Positions 1 through 9,383 of a DNA stretch of 64,000 nucleotides are shown here, piece after piece; the first letter of the stretch is position 1; the number at the start of each line of letters is the position of its first letter. Made by a program: the position numbers and the translations under genes. Source of the stretch: Hymenochaete sp. R1 (lineage: Eukaryota > Basidiomycota > Agaricomycetes > Hymenochaetales > Hymenochaetaceae); assembly GCA_019400425.1 (NCBI GenBank), contig JAFREE010000114.1, positions 1-64,000 on the forward strand. Direction: 5' to 3'. Below the pieces are notes generated by a model that worked only from the letters and a program-made list of their open reading frames with translations, made no database searches and was not told where the DNA came from.

Positions 1-585
1 GAGCAATCATCGCCGGAGAACTTGGATCCAATCGTTTGGCCACGAGCTGCGAGTGCCGCCGAGGTCTTTTGGAGCGGTGGGAAGTCAAATGGAGAGGTGT
101 TGAATGTCACGGCGGCCCTGCCGAGGCTTCATGGCGGTATGAAATGGTGCAGAGGGGTGTGCGGGCGATCCCTCGCCAACTGGAATGGTGTGCTCTGCGG
201 CCCAATGCATGTAACTTCGATTCATGAGAAATTCAGCTGAATGTGTATTGGTACGACGTGTTCGCATACGCGCATGTTATTAGTCGGTGCTTGATGTTGA
301 AGAGAGAGTTCGATTAGGAACCAAAGTTCGGACTGGACAGACTCGTAGACTCAGCGTGGAAAAGAGTACCGGGGGCGGTGAGGCCCAACGTTTTGCTGTT
401 ATGTAATATTATATTAATTAATTAATATTCTATTATTTATTCATTTACTTTCTTTAGTGAATGCAGGGACATCATCGGTCACGCTCGGCACAGGGTGTGG
501 CCGAGGGGGAGGGAGGCCCCCGGCGAGGGACGGAGCGTTCGGCTAAGAAAAAATGAAGCTGATCTCTCTGGGCAACCGTAGTCGA
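1..585. other. Intergenic, no gene supported
   Basis: Only short unrelated open frames are present, none with a recognisable motif or splice pattern. An AT-rich tract lies at about 402-445. The stretch ends at the target duplication of the MITE that follows. It probably also holds the former 3' end of the minus-strand gene that the MITE interrupts. Confidence 0.5.
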
Positions 586-593
586 GATCGCAC

Positions 594-1160
594 TAGGGCT
601 GTCCCCCGTAGCGTTAACGGGCTACGCGTAATTTCACGTAGCGGGTTGGGCGCACTACGTGCTACGGGACCCGTAGCTACGGGCAGCCCGTAGCATTTGA
701 GAGCTACTACGGGCTACGGGACCCGTAATACGCGTAGTACGCGTACTACGGGTCAGTGTCAGCAGGACCCCCGAATCTCCCTATATGAGACCTCCGCACG
801 GGGACCAACCGCTCGGTCCATTTGCGGGTGGTCCTAAGGGTGTCGGCGGGTGGTCCCAGAAGAGTAGCCTCCCTAAAATGTATTAAAAATTCGGAATAGT
901 CGAGCTTAGCCGAAGCCGCTTAACTGTTTTTGGAAATAAATCTTCACGGTCACATGACATTCTCGACTTCGCCTTGCAAATTTTGCAACCCGTAGTCCTA
1001 CGCGTAGTACGCGTATACGGGAATTATTTCTCACGTCACTACGTGCTACGTGACCCGTAATTACGGGCTCCAAAATTGTCTGCAACTCACTACGTGCTAC
1101 GTGATTACGGGCACTACGCGTAGTTACTACGCGTAGCAACGCTACGGATGACCAGCCCTA
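594..1160. mobile_element. hAT-like MITE, 567 bp, with 8-bp target duplication
   Basis: The element starts TAGGGCTG and ends CAGCCCTA. The sequence GATCGCAC stands immediately outside on both sides (586-593 and 1161-1168), an 8-bp target duplication as made by hAT-type transposases. The inside is almost wholly short palindromic words built on ACGCGTAGTAC, CTACGTGCTACG and ACCCGTA, so the strand could fold on itself. No transposase frame is present; the open frame at 906-1139 is a by-product of the repeats. It lies in the 3' end of the minus-strand gene that begins at 2226 and supplies that gene's present stop codon. Family assignment rests on duplication length and end sequence only. Confidence 0.85.
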
Positions 1161-2226
1161 GATCGCACGGAAAGTCCTTGGCACTGAAGCCACTAGAGTC
1201 CATCAAGACCCGCGATAAGGTCTCGACGACCTTACCCGTCAATTCGCACAAATCGCTGTAGCCATTTCTGATCTTACGAACCCGCTCTATAAATGAGCGT
1301 TCACGAGCATCAACATCTTTATGGTGGACCGGATTCATCTTCGGTCGAAGGCCGATGAGGCGATCTTTCAGCTCGTCCTCGTCTCCTCCGAGTAAGGTGG
1401 GCAAGAGGCTGAACACCGATTCGCTGTACTTCGCGATGAAAATTTGAGCCCAAACACTTAATTCCTCGGTCGCCCAGTCCAGCAGAATCTTCCTGGCTAG
1501 TTTGTGAGTATCGACGTAACTTCGATAGTTTATGCTCCGCTTGTGCTTGCTATTAGCGTCTTCCTGCACCAGGATAGATGTAAGGCAGATCAGATAGACG
1601 ATAGTCTTCCGCAAGTCGATCTCGCATTTAGCATCCTCGATGTGTTGGAGGGTGAGAAAGATGCGGTTACTCTCCTCTGACTTTGCATCGTCGTCGCAGT
1701 CCTTGATATTCCAAAGGCGACTTTCCAAAGCTGCACGACCCGACTGAAGGCGTTCCTGTAGCTGACGAGTAGCACCTTCCAGGCTTGCACTGATAGCATG
1801 GGCTGTAATGGGTTTACGTTTGTAAGAGTCGATGGTGGCGTTGATGTACTCTTCATCAAGAGCTGTCTCTCCGATTTTTGGGTACACAACGCCCGTCCGA
1901 CCTAGCTTCTTCTCTACAACTTCCCTGTACGAGATCAACCGACGCATAATTTTGCCCAGTGATGCTGCAAAAGCCGCATTCAAAAGTTGTTCGCCGTTAC
2001 TCTCGAAAGGTAATGTGGGTGCGATGATGATTCGGCTGTGACCGGCTCCGAAAGATGTAAAGTCTATCGTAACAGGATCCGGTGCGCTCTCGCTGAGTTT
2101 TACTCTCTTGGAATCAGATTCAGGACGCCCATCACTGGCAGCATTTATGTCGGAACTCCCACTGGCAATCTCAGGACCCGGTCCTGGCTGCTCGTTCTGT
2201 TTGCGTTTTCTGAGCTCTGGCATCAT
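1114..2226 (-). CDS. Hypothetical protein, paralogue of next gene, 3' end replaced by MITE
   Basis: A single-exon frame of 370 aa, starting at the ATG at 2226 (MMPELRKRKQ). The longer open frame upstream has no better start. The protein is Ser/Gly-rich with a basic SKRVKL patch near the N-terminus (possible nuclear signal), then a mostly helical region. It shares its layout and several blocks with the gene at 3001-4077, for example WATEELSVWA against WATKEVNHWA, so the two are a tandem duplicate pair. The last codons, after PCDL, and the TAG stop lie inside the MITE. Without the MITE the frame would run on through the DNA left of 586 for about 35 more codons. I do not recognise the family. 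Confidence 0.6.
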   Translation of the reverse strand: MMPELRKRKQNEQPGPGPEIASGSSDINAASDGRPESDSKRVKLSESAPDPVTIDFTSFGAGHSRIIIAPTLPFESNGEQLLNAAFAASLGKIMRRLISYREVVEKKLGRTGVVYPKIGETALDEEYINATIDSYKRKPITAHAISASLEGATRQLQERLQSGRAALESRLWNIKDCDDDAKSEESNRIFLTLQHIEDAKCEIDLRKTIVYLICLTSILVQEDANSKHKRSINYRSYVDTHKLARKILLDWATEELSVWAQIFIAKYSESVFSLLPTLLGGDEDELKDRLIGLRPKMNPVHHKDVDARERSFIERVRKIRNGYSDLCELTGKVVETLSRVLMDSSGFSAKDFPCDLGLVIRSVATRSNYA

Positions 2227-2286
2227 GTCGTGTTTGTGCACGAGATTGACAGGAGAGAAAATGAAGGGCTCAGATATGCGAGGCAA

Positions 2287-3000
2287 GGTGCGCTAAATCC
2301 TGATGGGCGAAGGGAGGGAAAGGAAAGGGCAGTCGACAAGACGGGGAGGAGCAATTTGAGCACTTTTTATCTGTTGCAGACTTGGGATTAATGGGGCATC
2401 TCTACTAGCAACAGTACTAGTGCGATGTATGCAAACATCAATTCCTCGGGTTCGATTTGGAGTCCTGGAGAGGATGGCATGTACATGCTTTTGCAGCCGC
2501 TACAGCAATAACTAGGAAGGCTCTTTTGCATGCTCGAGTGTTTTTTGGGCTTGAGATGGTTTTTCTCAAAAAAAAAATAAAAACCCATAAATGCTTTAAT
2601 CTCGACCTTCGATATTCTTAGAAAGTAGCGATGCTTTGAGTAGTAAGAGCTAAACAATCACGTCTTGCGAGCAGCGCATCGCGGCATCTGGAATACATAC
2701 TTACCTGCATTCACCATTTCGCCTCTAAGATGTTGCGTCGGAATGTTCCACTTCACAAGGTGTACGAATCGTACAATCGAGGACTTCTTGTGTACTAAGT
2801 CTGATTCGTCCATTGACACCAACTACTAGTTATTCAGGCTCCTTGATTCAAGTAAAATGTATTCCAAGGTTCGACGTCTGTCATCGATCGCGCATATGAA
2901 AAATAGTGGCAGACATCCCAGGAGCAGAATGCATGATCTCTATTCTTACTACTGTTGAAGTAAATTCTATAACAGCCAGTGCCATTTGATCCCTGTCGAC
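2287..3000. other. Intergenic, no gene seen
   Basis: Holds the presumed promoter of the first minus-strand gene and the 3' region of the second. The open frame at 2388-2657 has no recognisable features. Confidence 0.4.
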
Positions 3001-4077
3001 TTATGTGAATATATATCTTTGTTCGCCTCCCTCACTTGAAGGATCTACTTTCACGTGTAATGGTAAATGCAAGTTGAATCCATGTTTACGAAAGGCGTCG
3101 AGAAGCTTCGTAGTCGTTTGACACAAAGCACGGTAGCTCACCGTAATCTCCCGTGAGCGAGCAATAAATGCTTTAGAATCGCGCGCCTGGGAATCGACTC
3201 CACTACAGCTTAAGTCAGCTGAGAGTCGGGAGAGTCGGTCCAGCTCCCTTTCCAAACCGTCAGAATCGTGTCCCAATATAGCTTGAATGACTGGGAACCT
3301 GTCGCCAGAATACCTTGTTTGGAAGGCCCAGTGATTAACTTCCTTTGTAGCCCAGAACAAGAGAGCTTCTCTTACTTCTTCATGATACGGCTTGATAGAC
3401 TTTTTGATTTTGGAAGATAGAGTCGTGTCAGAAATCTGAGTCTCCTTGTCGAGTAAATGACCATTGCTCGCAAAGTAACAAAGCCGAGAGTTGCAAAGGA
3501 CCCGGCGCTCAGCATCATCCATGGAATGAAGGACATCCATTATACAAAGCCGTTCGAAGCGTCTGTCTTCGTCCTCAAGGCCTTCAATTGCATCCAAACG
3601 ACCCCGAAGCCCCTCACGAGCACTTTCGATAAACTGGGTAAATGCCTTCCGGTTGTTTCTGAGCTTTACATGAACAGTGTTAGCGTTGATATGCCTAGTC
3701 TCGTAGTATCCGCAAAGCTCTTGGTAGTATGCCTTGTCCTCGTCTCTCTCGAGCGAGTCTATGTTGACCCGGGGTTCCACATCGTCGTTCTGTCCCATCT
3801 TTTTTGCTACAATCCCTTTAAAGATCTTGTCGTGCAAGAGGACCACATCCCGCAACTGTTTGGTCGTGTCCTTGTAGAACAGTTCACTATCATTGTTGAG
3901 AGGTGTTTGAGCGCCAATAGCTCGAAGCCGCTCTGAGTCAGATCCTTTAAAACGTTTGGAAACGGAAGGTTCTTCTCCAGAGCCTGCGAGACCTGCACCG
4001 TCTTGGGAACTCTCGAGCGCTGGGTTGTGGTAGTCGCTGAGTGTGCGCTTCTTTGAGCCAGCAATACTATTGGACAT
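3001..4077 (-). CDS. Hypothetical protein, intact tandem paralogue
   Basis: An uninterrupted 358-aa frame from ATG at 4077 to TAA at 3001. The N-terminal 60 residues are Ser/Gly-rich and contain basic patches (SKKRTLSDY, SKRFKGSD) that could direct the protein to the nucleus. The rest is charged, apparently helical, with no membrane segment or signal peptide. Its central and C-terminal parts match the neighbouring gene at 1114-2226 in order and spacing. This copy keeps a C-terminal tail that the neighbour has lost to a MITE. Function unknown; I do not recognise a named domain. Confidence 0.65.
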   Translation of the reverse strand: MSNSIAGSKKRTLSDYHNPALESSQDGAGLAGSGEEPSVSKRFKGSDSERLRAIGAQTPLNNDSELFYKDTTKQLRDVVLLHDKIFKGIVAKKMGQNDDVEPRVNIDSLERDEDKAYYQELCGYYETRHINANTVHVKLRNNRKAFTQFIESAREGLRGRLDAIEGLEDEDRRFERLCIMDVLHSMDDAERRVLCNSRLCYFASNGHLLDKETQISDTTLSSKIKKSIKPYHEEVREALLFWATKEVNHWAFQTRYSGDRFPVIQAILGHDSDGLERELDRLSRLSADLSCSGVDSQARDSKAFIARSREITVSYRALCQTTTKLLDAFRKHGFNLHLPLHVKVDPSSEGGEQRYIFT

Positions 4078-4367
4078 GGAGCGCGACTGCGTAGAGTGTC
4101 AGACTGGATGAGGAAGCACAGGGGAAAATAGTCAACGGGCGAATTTTCCTGGGGCCTGGTGAAAACAGAAGTGGGCAAATGAGAAGCGCAAATGGGGCAG
4201 GGGGGCAGGAAGCTTCAAATATACCATTACCAGAGCAATGTTGTCTACTCTGGCTGGCGCGACCGGTAGTGCTGACAAATGCAAATGATATGATGAGCGC
4301 AAATGAGCTTACGCTCGACAGTAATTGATTATAGTCTGTTCGGATTAGCCACTCTGCGATTCTCTCA

Positions 4368-4454
4368 GGACCAATAGCTCAGTGGTAGAGCAGGAGATTG
4401 CAGTAATAATCTACAACTATCTCAAGGTCAGGTGTTCGATCCACCTTTGGTCCT
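4368..4454 (+). tRNA. tRNA-Cys (GCA) with a 15-base intron
   Basis: A full cloverleaf can be drawn. The acceptor arms GGACCAA and TTGGTCC pair. The D arm is GCTC..GAGC, the T arm AGGTG-TTCGATC-CACCT, and the anticodon stem GGAGA pairs with TCTC apart from one end mismatch. The loop reads TTGCAG, giving anticodon GCA at 4400-4402. A 15-base intron (4404-4418) follows position 37, the usual eukaryotic site. The discriminator base at 4454 is U, the identity base for cysteine. A T-run follows at once as a Pol III terminator. CCA is not encoded. Confidence 0.92.
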
Positions 4455-4582
4455 TTTATTTTGCATCCGAACAATACCGACACTTCTGCCCCCGCACTTG
4501 AACCAAAGGCCACATGCAATTTACAAACCATTGCTACAGAAAGACTTGAACTAGCATATCATATGTGTACTGTCTAACAATA

Positions 4583-6806
4583 TCATAACTTAGCAAACAT
4601 TAGCCCTACTACTACGTATATTATAGTAGCTGGGGGTGTAAGAATACAGTATGCCCAAAAGATAGTTCGGCTGATGAGCCGCTCAAAGGCATCACCTGAA
4701 GCTGCTTGCGTGATCTGCCGATACGGTGAGCTTCGCAGGAATCATTATCAGATTTGAGACAGACTAACTTGTGCAAGCGTCAAGGCTGGTGGTGACGAGA
4801 TGAGCAATATATTTGAAACTACGAAAACGGGGCTTCGCAGATTCGGGTCAGTACTTCGAATGCATGTCAAAAGCTCTGACGCTTACTCGTCAAAGACCTT
4901 TGGGAAGTCATATCGTGCACCGATAGCCATGAGCGGTAAAAGGAGAAGCGGAGTCAATATCATACGAGAGATCACCGCAATCGCTACTGTTTTTGTTTCT
5001 CCAGGTCTCGGCTGCTTCTTGTTCGCCTTTGTTTTCAGCTTTGATTCCCACCGATCAAGCCTGCTCAAGCGTAGCATGCTTCGAACACTACCGGAAAATG
5101 ATAACGACCTCCTGCTCCTGGTACCTTCGCCTTCGCCTTCTTCGCGCCTTGCGCTCTCAATTTGACGATCATCCAATTGCTCCGCTTCGATCCCCGGTGG
5201 CGGAGCAGGAGTGAAGAAATATGCGCCAAGAACGATGAGGGTCAACGGGATCGAGCAGTTACCTGCTGCAGTCAAGGCGCCCTTGAACGGTTGCACGTGT
5301 GCATCCAAAGTGTGTTGCACCGCTGGAATAAGTGCTACTATCAGCGAAAGGGCTGCGGCCCATAACGGTGCCGTCATGAATTGATTGATCGCTCGAGCAA
5401 CCCTTTTCACGACGCGCCATGCATGTCGGAGCCCTTTTGCGCATTTTTTCTTGCACCGACGGAGAAGACTGTGGTGATGGTGATAATGTGCAGTGAACCG
5501 CAACGGTTCATCGGCATCAGAGTCCGAGTCATCTGGAGCGCTGCCTTCGTAGTTCACATCCAAAGTAAGAGAAGAATTATTCGATTCGACTCGTAGTTGC
5601 GAATTAGATTGGATTGGGGTGTTTGGAAAACTGAAAAAGACCTGCGGTTTAGGTCGATCTTGTCGGTCTTCATTGGGAGGGATGTGCAATGTACGATCTT
5701 CGGTATCGTCTTGTCGCCCATTTGCATATGTATTTCCGCGAGTGTATTCGTCAAATGTCAGAGAAGGTGTGCTGTCGTTAGGTGGGAGTGGGGATTGATG
5801 GGAATGGTCTTCTATGTTGATGAGAAGAGGCTGCTCCTCGGGGCGGTCCTGATAAGATTCGAATGTTTGATTTGTTTCTGCTTCTAGTCCCTCGGGGTCT
5901 GCTTGAGAAAGGAGGTGAACACCATAGCTCCAACGGAGTACCATACCCAGCGTGCTGTATAAAACGAGATAGGAGAGAGCTCGTCCAAGCATCGCACTTT
6001 TGTTGTCATCCTCATCCCACATTAAATTCGGCACGGTGACCACGAGACTTTGCATTAGCGCTATCGGGAGAGAATTCGAGTTCATGAACATAGCAGCAGC
6101 TATGGCAAAATTTCTTGGAAAGAAAAGTGTATAAGAATTCGAATCGAGGGGAAAGACGTGACGAACCTCTGTGACCTCTTCAAACGGAATATCACGCCCA
6201 GAACGTAAGCCACCGCCATCGAGACGATTGTGACTATAACAAAAAAAATTGGTATGATCCACAGTTCTCTGAGCTTCTCTAAAAATAATCATCAGATTTA
6301 CTCCTTGTGAAACTTTTTTTTAAGAAAAAGGCGCTTAAAATGTGAAACCACATCCAACTTGATATCTTGGCTCACAACAAACCACGTGCCAAGATCAGTC
6401 AAGATAATGCAAAACTTCGCTCTGCTTCGAAGGAGCAAAGTGGCGAAAAAATCTTCTAGAGCTTCGACAATGATACGGATAGATACAGCCACTCACCAGG
6501 TGACAGTGAAAATGCTACCTTGGAGAAAAGTAATGCGGGCGTAAACAAAGAGACATTAAGCCGGTTTATTTGCTAAGATAGTCCAATCAGACTAAAACAG
6601 TTCAATACAAAATCGATTGTCAGCGCACCTTCTGTGTCCGTTTATCCAAGACCTCTTTCCGTGCAAGAATGTACCCGGATAAGCATAGGAGAAACACTTC
6701 AAGAATGGCCTATCGCGAGCAAACGTGTTAGAGACGAGTTAAACATCTAGCGTCAGACCAATTGCACCTCGAAAACTGTCCGCAAAAGAATGGCTATGGG
6801 AGCCAT
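4583..6806 (-). CDS. PIN-like membrane transporter (ECM3/auxin efflux carrier family), copy 1
   Basis: Seven exons: 6768-6806, 6629-6709, 6497-6572, 6167-6278, 4887-6113, 4769-4832, 4583-4714, giving 576 aa. The layout is that of fungal Mem_trans proteins: about five hydrophobic segments in the first 200 residues, including the block MFMNSNSLPIALMQ, then a long Ser/Asp-rich hydrophilic loop with a His run (HYHHHH), then about five C-terminal membrane segments, including CSIPLTLIVLGAYFF and TIFWAYCIL. Yeast relatives sit in the ER or other inner membranes; the substrate is not settled. A tandem partner follows at 7487-9383 with matching phases. Exons 2 and 3 here (81 and 76 bases) equal the single 157-base exon of that copy. 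Confidence 0.85.
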
Positions 6807-7486
6807 GGACGTCCCAAACTCAAGATGGTGGTCCGCCGATGGTGGTGGTGAGAGTGAAAGGGAGAAGTGTCGCCAAGATTCAAGGAACGGCTCAGCGAAT
6901 TGAACGCGATCGGTGACGCACGTTTTCACGTGACAAATTTCTGACCAAGATCCAAATTATCTCATCTGATAAATATTAATCTTATAGATAAGCTTGATCA
7001 GGGTTTAATTAAATTTCAATTGAATTCAATGCAGGTTCTTCTGGTTATATGATCTGCAGTATTATTCTTGATGAGTCGAAGTGACTGTATAGTCAGATGT
7101 CATTGAGAACCCGCGAAATGGAACGGCTACAATGACTAAGGAAGGAGATAGAAGAGGATAGTGTGATAACAAGGCTACACCGACAGAGACGGCACACTTC
7201 CGGGGATGAGAAATATGTCCATAGTGTATGTTACGAGGAAATTGCGCTTGTAAGGGGAGGGAAAGGACAATAAAAGAAACAATAAACCCGAAAGTGACAA
7301 CCAACTTGGCAGGAAAGAGTCTATTTATCTATGAAAGGGAGAAAAGTTGAGGGGCCAGTCTATGTAAAGGGGCGGAGGTGACTCAGAGAGCAGGAGAGCG
7401 TTGTGCGTTGTAAACAAGACAGAAGCAATATACGCGGGAAAGGTGAAAGAACTAAGACTGAAAGTATGTATGAGAGTCGAGGCAGA
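6807..7486. other. Intergenic between tandem transporters
   Basis: Promoter region of copy 1 and 3' untranslated region of copy 2. Around 6950-7030 it is AT-rich. No coding frame supported. Confidence 0.4.
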
Positions 7487-9383
7487 CTACATTTTAGCAA
7501 GGATGAGGGCAATGACCACGTAGATGATAGTCGTTGGTGTTAACACGACAACATACGACCAGAAAATGGTGCTGCTGAGCTGTTTTTCAAAGAGGTCGCT
7601 GGCACCGGTCTTGGTCGACATTTGGGCAAGAGTCAAAGCGACCGGGGCAGCAGTCAGCAAGACATTCCCGACAATGAATATGGGGCTATAGGGCATAATT
7701 TAGAAAGCTACACTTTTTTAGATAATCGAGACTTACTCGGTGAAAACGTTTGAGACGTCAAAGTGAATGAATGCCAACATGATGGGTATCACGATTAATG
7801 GACAGAGGATCATACGTGCGGCTACTGCAACAGCGACGAGGCGCTTCTGACCTCGCCTCTTGACTTTCGGCGGTTCCTCTACAGCGCCGGTCTGAGACGC
7901 AGAAGCCGAGCCCCTTCCGAAGACCTTTAGTAACTTTTCCCTAAGCGTTAACGTCGGTGCATCTTTCAGAGGAGGCGTATAGAAGTATGCTCCCAGGACG
8001 ACGAGGGTAAGAGGGATGGAGCAGTCACCAGCACTTTCAAGTGCATTACGGAGCGGTGGCATTTTGTTCTGGAAGGCATTTTGTACAGGGGGTATGACGG
8101 CGATAATGAAAGAGAAAAGAGCAGACCAGAGCGGCATGGTCATAAATTCGAAAAAACCGAGCCAAAACTTCTTGAGCAAACGGCCGAAGCGACGGATGGA
8201 AGAGGTAGGTGCCTCGGATTCCTGCTCAACAGGGCTCTCAGCTTTGGTTGTGGGCGGGTCTGCAAATGAGCTATTGCGACCGTGGGCGGCAAGGGAAAGG
8301 GAAGAGAAAGCCAAAGGCGCAAGCGTGGCGGAGGAAGTTTTCGTGGAGAGGCAAGGACGAGGCTCGGAGGCATCTAGTCTTGACTGTTGCCTCGATAATG
8401 CCCCCTCTGAGCGAGTGTCGTCTTCCTCCGGCATGAAGAATTTGGGTGACCGATCGTTCTGGGTCCGAGTCATTGGACCATTTGCAGGCTGGTCCATGAT
8501 GGTTGCGTCCGAAGGGCTACGACTGTGTTGGAGTGGGTGAACTAATGCGGGCATCGCCTCCGAAATAACCGGAGCAGCTTCAATGTCCTTCGCCTTCTTC
8601 TCCGTATTGATCTGCTGCTCCTCAGCAAGCTCCTCGGAGCCTTCGTCAGCTTTCTCCAGAACCTTGACACCGAAGCTCCAGCGAGCGATGTTCCCAAGTG
8701 TACTATACACGACCAGATAGATAAGTGCACGCCCTTGCATGTCAGCTACAGTGTCACTGTCCGTCCACTTGAGGTCTGGGACGGAGCCGATGAGAGATTG
8801 GATAAGAGCGATGGGCATTGACTGCGAGTTCATGAACATCGCACAAGCCATGGCGAAATTACTAAGTGAGGTGGACTTGAGATTTAGAACACGACAAGCA
8901 TACAAAATTTTGAAAGCGACAAACCGTTGAGTAGGTTTTAACCGACATGTCAACCCTAGACCATAAGCACTAGCAGCAGACACGCTTGTGACTATAATGA
9001 ACATCACAGGTGTTATCCATAGTTGCTTGAGTTGACCTGCACAAAAAAACTGGGTTAGCCCGCGTCTGTGGTAGCAAAGAAGAAACGACTGCTACTCACT
9101 TCCAGTTAACGAGAAGGCGACCTTCGTGAAAATAAGAGCCGGTGTAAAGAGCGTGGTGTTTAGGCGATTGATCTGTTTCCGAGTTTGTTTGTTGAGAATA
9201 CCCATGCGAGCGAGCATGAAACCCGCAGCGCACAGGATAAAGACCTCGAGAACAGCCTGCACAGGTAGGTCGATACGGCGAAGAGTTCGAAGAAAATTAA
9301 CCGAGGTCTAGAAACATCGACGAAGATGAGAAGGAACGCACCAAAAGCACAGTCCCGACCAGCAGGAGAACGTTGAAAGCCAT
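7487..9383 (-). CDS. PIN-like membrane transporter (ECM3/auxin efflux carrier family), copy 2
   Basis: Five exons: 9342-9383, 9100-9256, 8925-9036, 7737-8861, 7487-7685, giving 544 aa. N-terminal membrane half with MFMNSQSMPIALIQ, then a hydrophilic Ser/Glu-rich middle that differs greatly from copy 1, then a C-terminal membrane half with CSIPLTLVVLGAYFY and TIFWSYVVVLTP. Exon phases match copy 1. Two introns present in copy 1 are absent here: the one between exons 2 and 3, and the last one. The start is the ATG of a 14-codon first exon (MAFNVLLLVG), placed like the 13-codon first exon of copy 1. Expected to be an integral inner-membrane carrier; substrate unknown. Confidence 0.85.

Noticed and set aside
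906..1139. 77-codon frame in the MITE
   Set aside because: Made entirely of palindromic MITE repeats; no coding character.
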